Below, piece after piece: positions 6,357-6,615 of a stretch of 6,615 bases of DNA (position 1 is its first letter; every line of letters starts with the position of its first letter). The DNA is taken from assembly GCA_028293005.1 (NCBI GenBank), contig JAQGLH010000304.1:1-6615 (forward strand), read 5' to 3'. A program made the position numbers and the translations under genes. The notes below the pieces were generated by a model that was not told the DNA's origin, did no database searches, and worked only from the letters and a program-made list of their open reading frames with translations. The DNA is from Alphaproteobacteria bacterium (GTDB lineage Bacteria; Pseudomonadota; Alphaproteobacteria; Sphingomonadales; Sphingomonadaceae).

Positions 6357-6360
<4 letters not shown>
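6344..6360. repeat. 17-base palindrome covering the tRNA-Asp 3' end
   Basis: GCCATTTT (6344-6351) and AAAATGGC (6353-6360) are perfect complements around one central base. The right arm contains the discriminator G and the encoded CCA of tRNA-Asp (6360-6357 on the minus strand). In the transcript it could form a 3'-trailer hairpin that must be opened or cut during tRNA maturation. It could also be part of an old integration site. Confidence 0.6.
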
Positions 6361-6433
<73 letters not shown>

Positions 6434-6444
6434 GTGGTGCGGGC

Positions 6445-6473
6445 GAACTAGGCGAGGCTCCGGGACCTGTCAA
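6445..6473 (-). promoter_or_regulatory. Promoter of tRNA-Asp
   Basis: On the minus strand a perfect TTGACA -35 box (6473-6468) is followed, after exactly 17 bases, by TAGTTC (6450-6445). The predicted start near 6438 lies about five bases before the mature tRNA. The GC-rich stretch between the -10 box and the start resembles a stringently controlled discriminator. Confidence 0.75.
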
Positions 6474-6500
6474 GCAAACCGGAGCGCGATATTCGACGGT

Positions 6501-6615
6501 TTAGCGCGGGTCTTCGTCGTCGTCGTGCAGCGGCGTCGTGAGCGTGCCGTCCTCGAACAGAAAACCGGCAATGTCGGGCTTGCCGGCAGCGTCGAGGATC
6601 GTCTTGAGGATGATC
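6501..6615 (-). CDS. Unrecognised protein, C-terminal 37 codons only
   Basis: The minus strand has an open frame entering from the right edge and ending with TAA at 6501-6503. The visible residues include ILKTILDAAGKPDIAGFLFE, then a short segment and a very acidic tail, HDDDEDPR. I do not recognise the family. Codon use is GC-rich like its neighbours, and the next feature, the tRNA-Asp promoter, begins just after the stop, which supports a real gene end. Only a C-terminal fragment is visible, so no function is proposed. Confidence 0.6.
   Translation of the reverse strand, partial: IILKTILDAAGKPDIAGFLFEDGTLTTPLHDDDEDPR

Overview
The window looks like ordinary chromosome from a GC-rich alphaproteobacterium, most likely a sphingomonad (order Sphingomonadales). 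This rests on the gene order zapA - 6S RNA - 5-formyltetrahydrofolate cyclo-ligase - DUF2842, the style of the TonB-dependent receptor, the high GC content and the codon use. The assignment is by recognition; no database search was run. No phage, CRISPR or intact insertion sequence is visible.

Layout. Positions 1-1690 (minus) hold the first 563 codons of a transketolase that runs off the left edge. A 271-base divergent intergenic region follows. From 1962 the plus strand carries a compact cluster: a 66-residue coiled-coil protein (possibly ZauP-like), zapA overlapping it by four bases, the 6S RNA gene, 5-formyltetrahydrofolate cyclo-ligase, and a small DUF2842 membrane protein overlapping the cyclo-ligase by 55 bases. 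A convergent junction with an inverted repeat (3502-3533) separates this cluster from a 774-residue TonB-dependent outer-membrane receptor on the minus strand (3545-5869). A 487-base stretch with no convincing gene follows, holding a near-perfect operator-like palindrome. Then come a tRNA-Asp(GTC) gene with encoded CCA and a clear promoter (minus), and the last 37 codons of an unrecognised minus-strand gene.

How the parts relate. The plus cluster joins Z-ring organisation (ZapA plus its coiled-coil neighbour), global control of RNA polymerase (6S RNA) and one-carbon/folate metabolism (cyclo-ligase). The 6S-cyclo-ligase pairing parallels ssrS-ygfA of E. coli. The most interesting details are at the 6S gene. 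Its likely -10 box contains the zapA stop codon. Its closing stem runs through the only plausible start codons of the cyclo-ligase, so the 6S RNA and the start of the downstream message share sequence. The TonB receptor stands alone, with no substrate-processing partner in view. I found no wholly new system; the strongest leads are regulatory.
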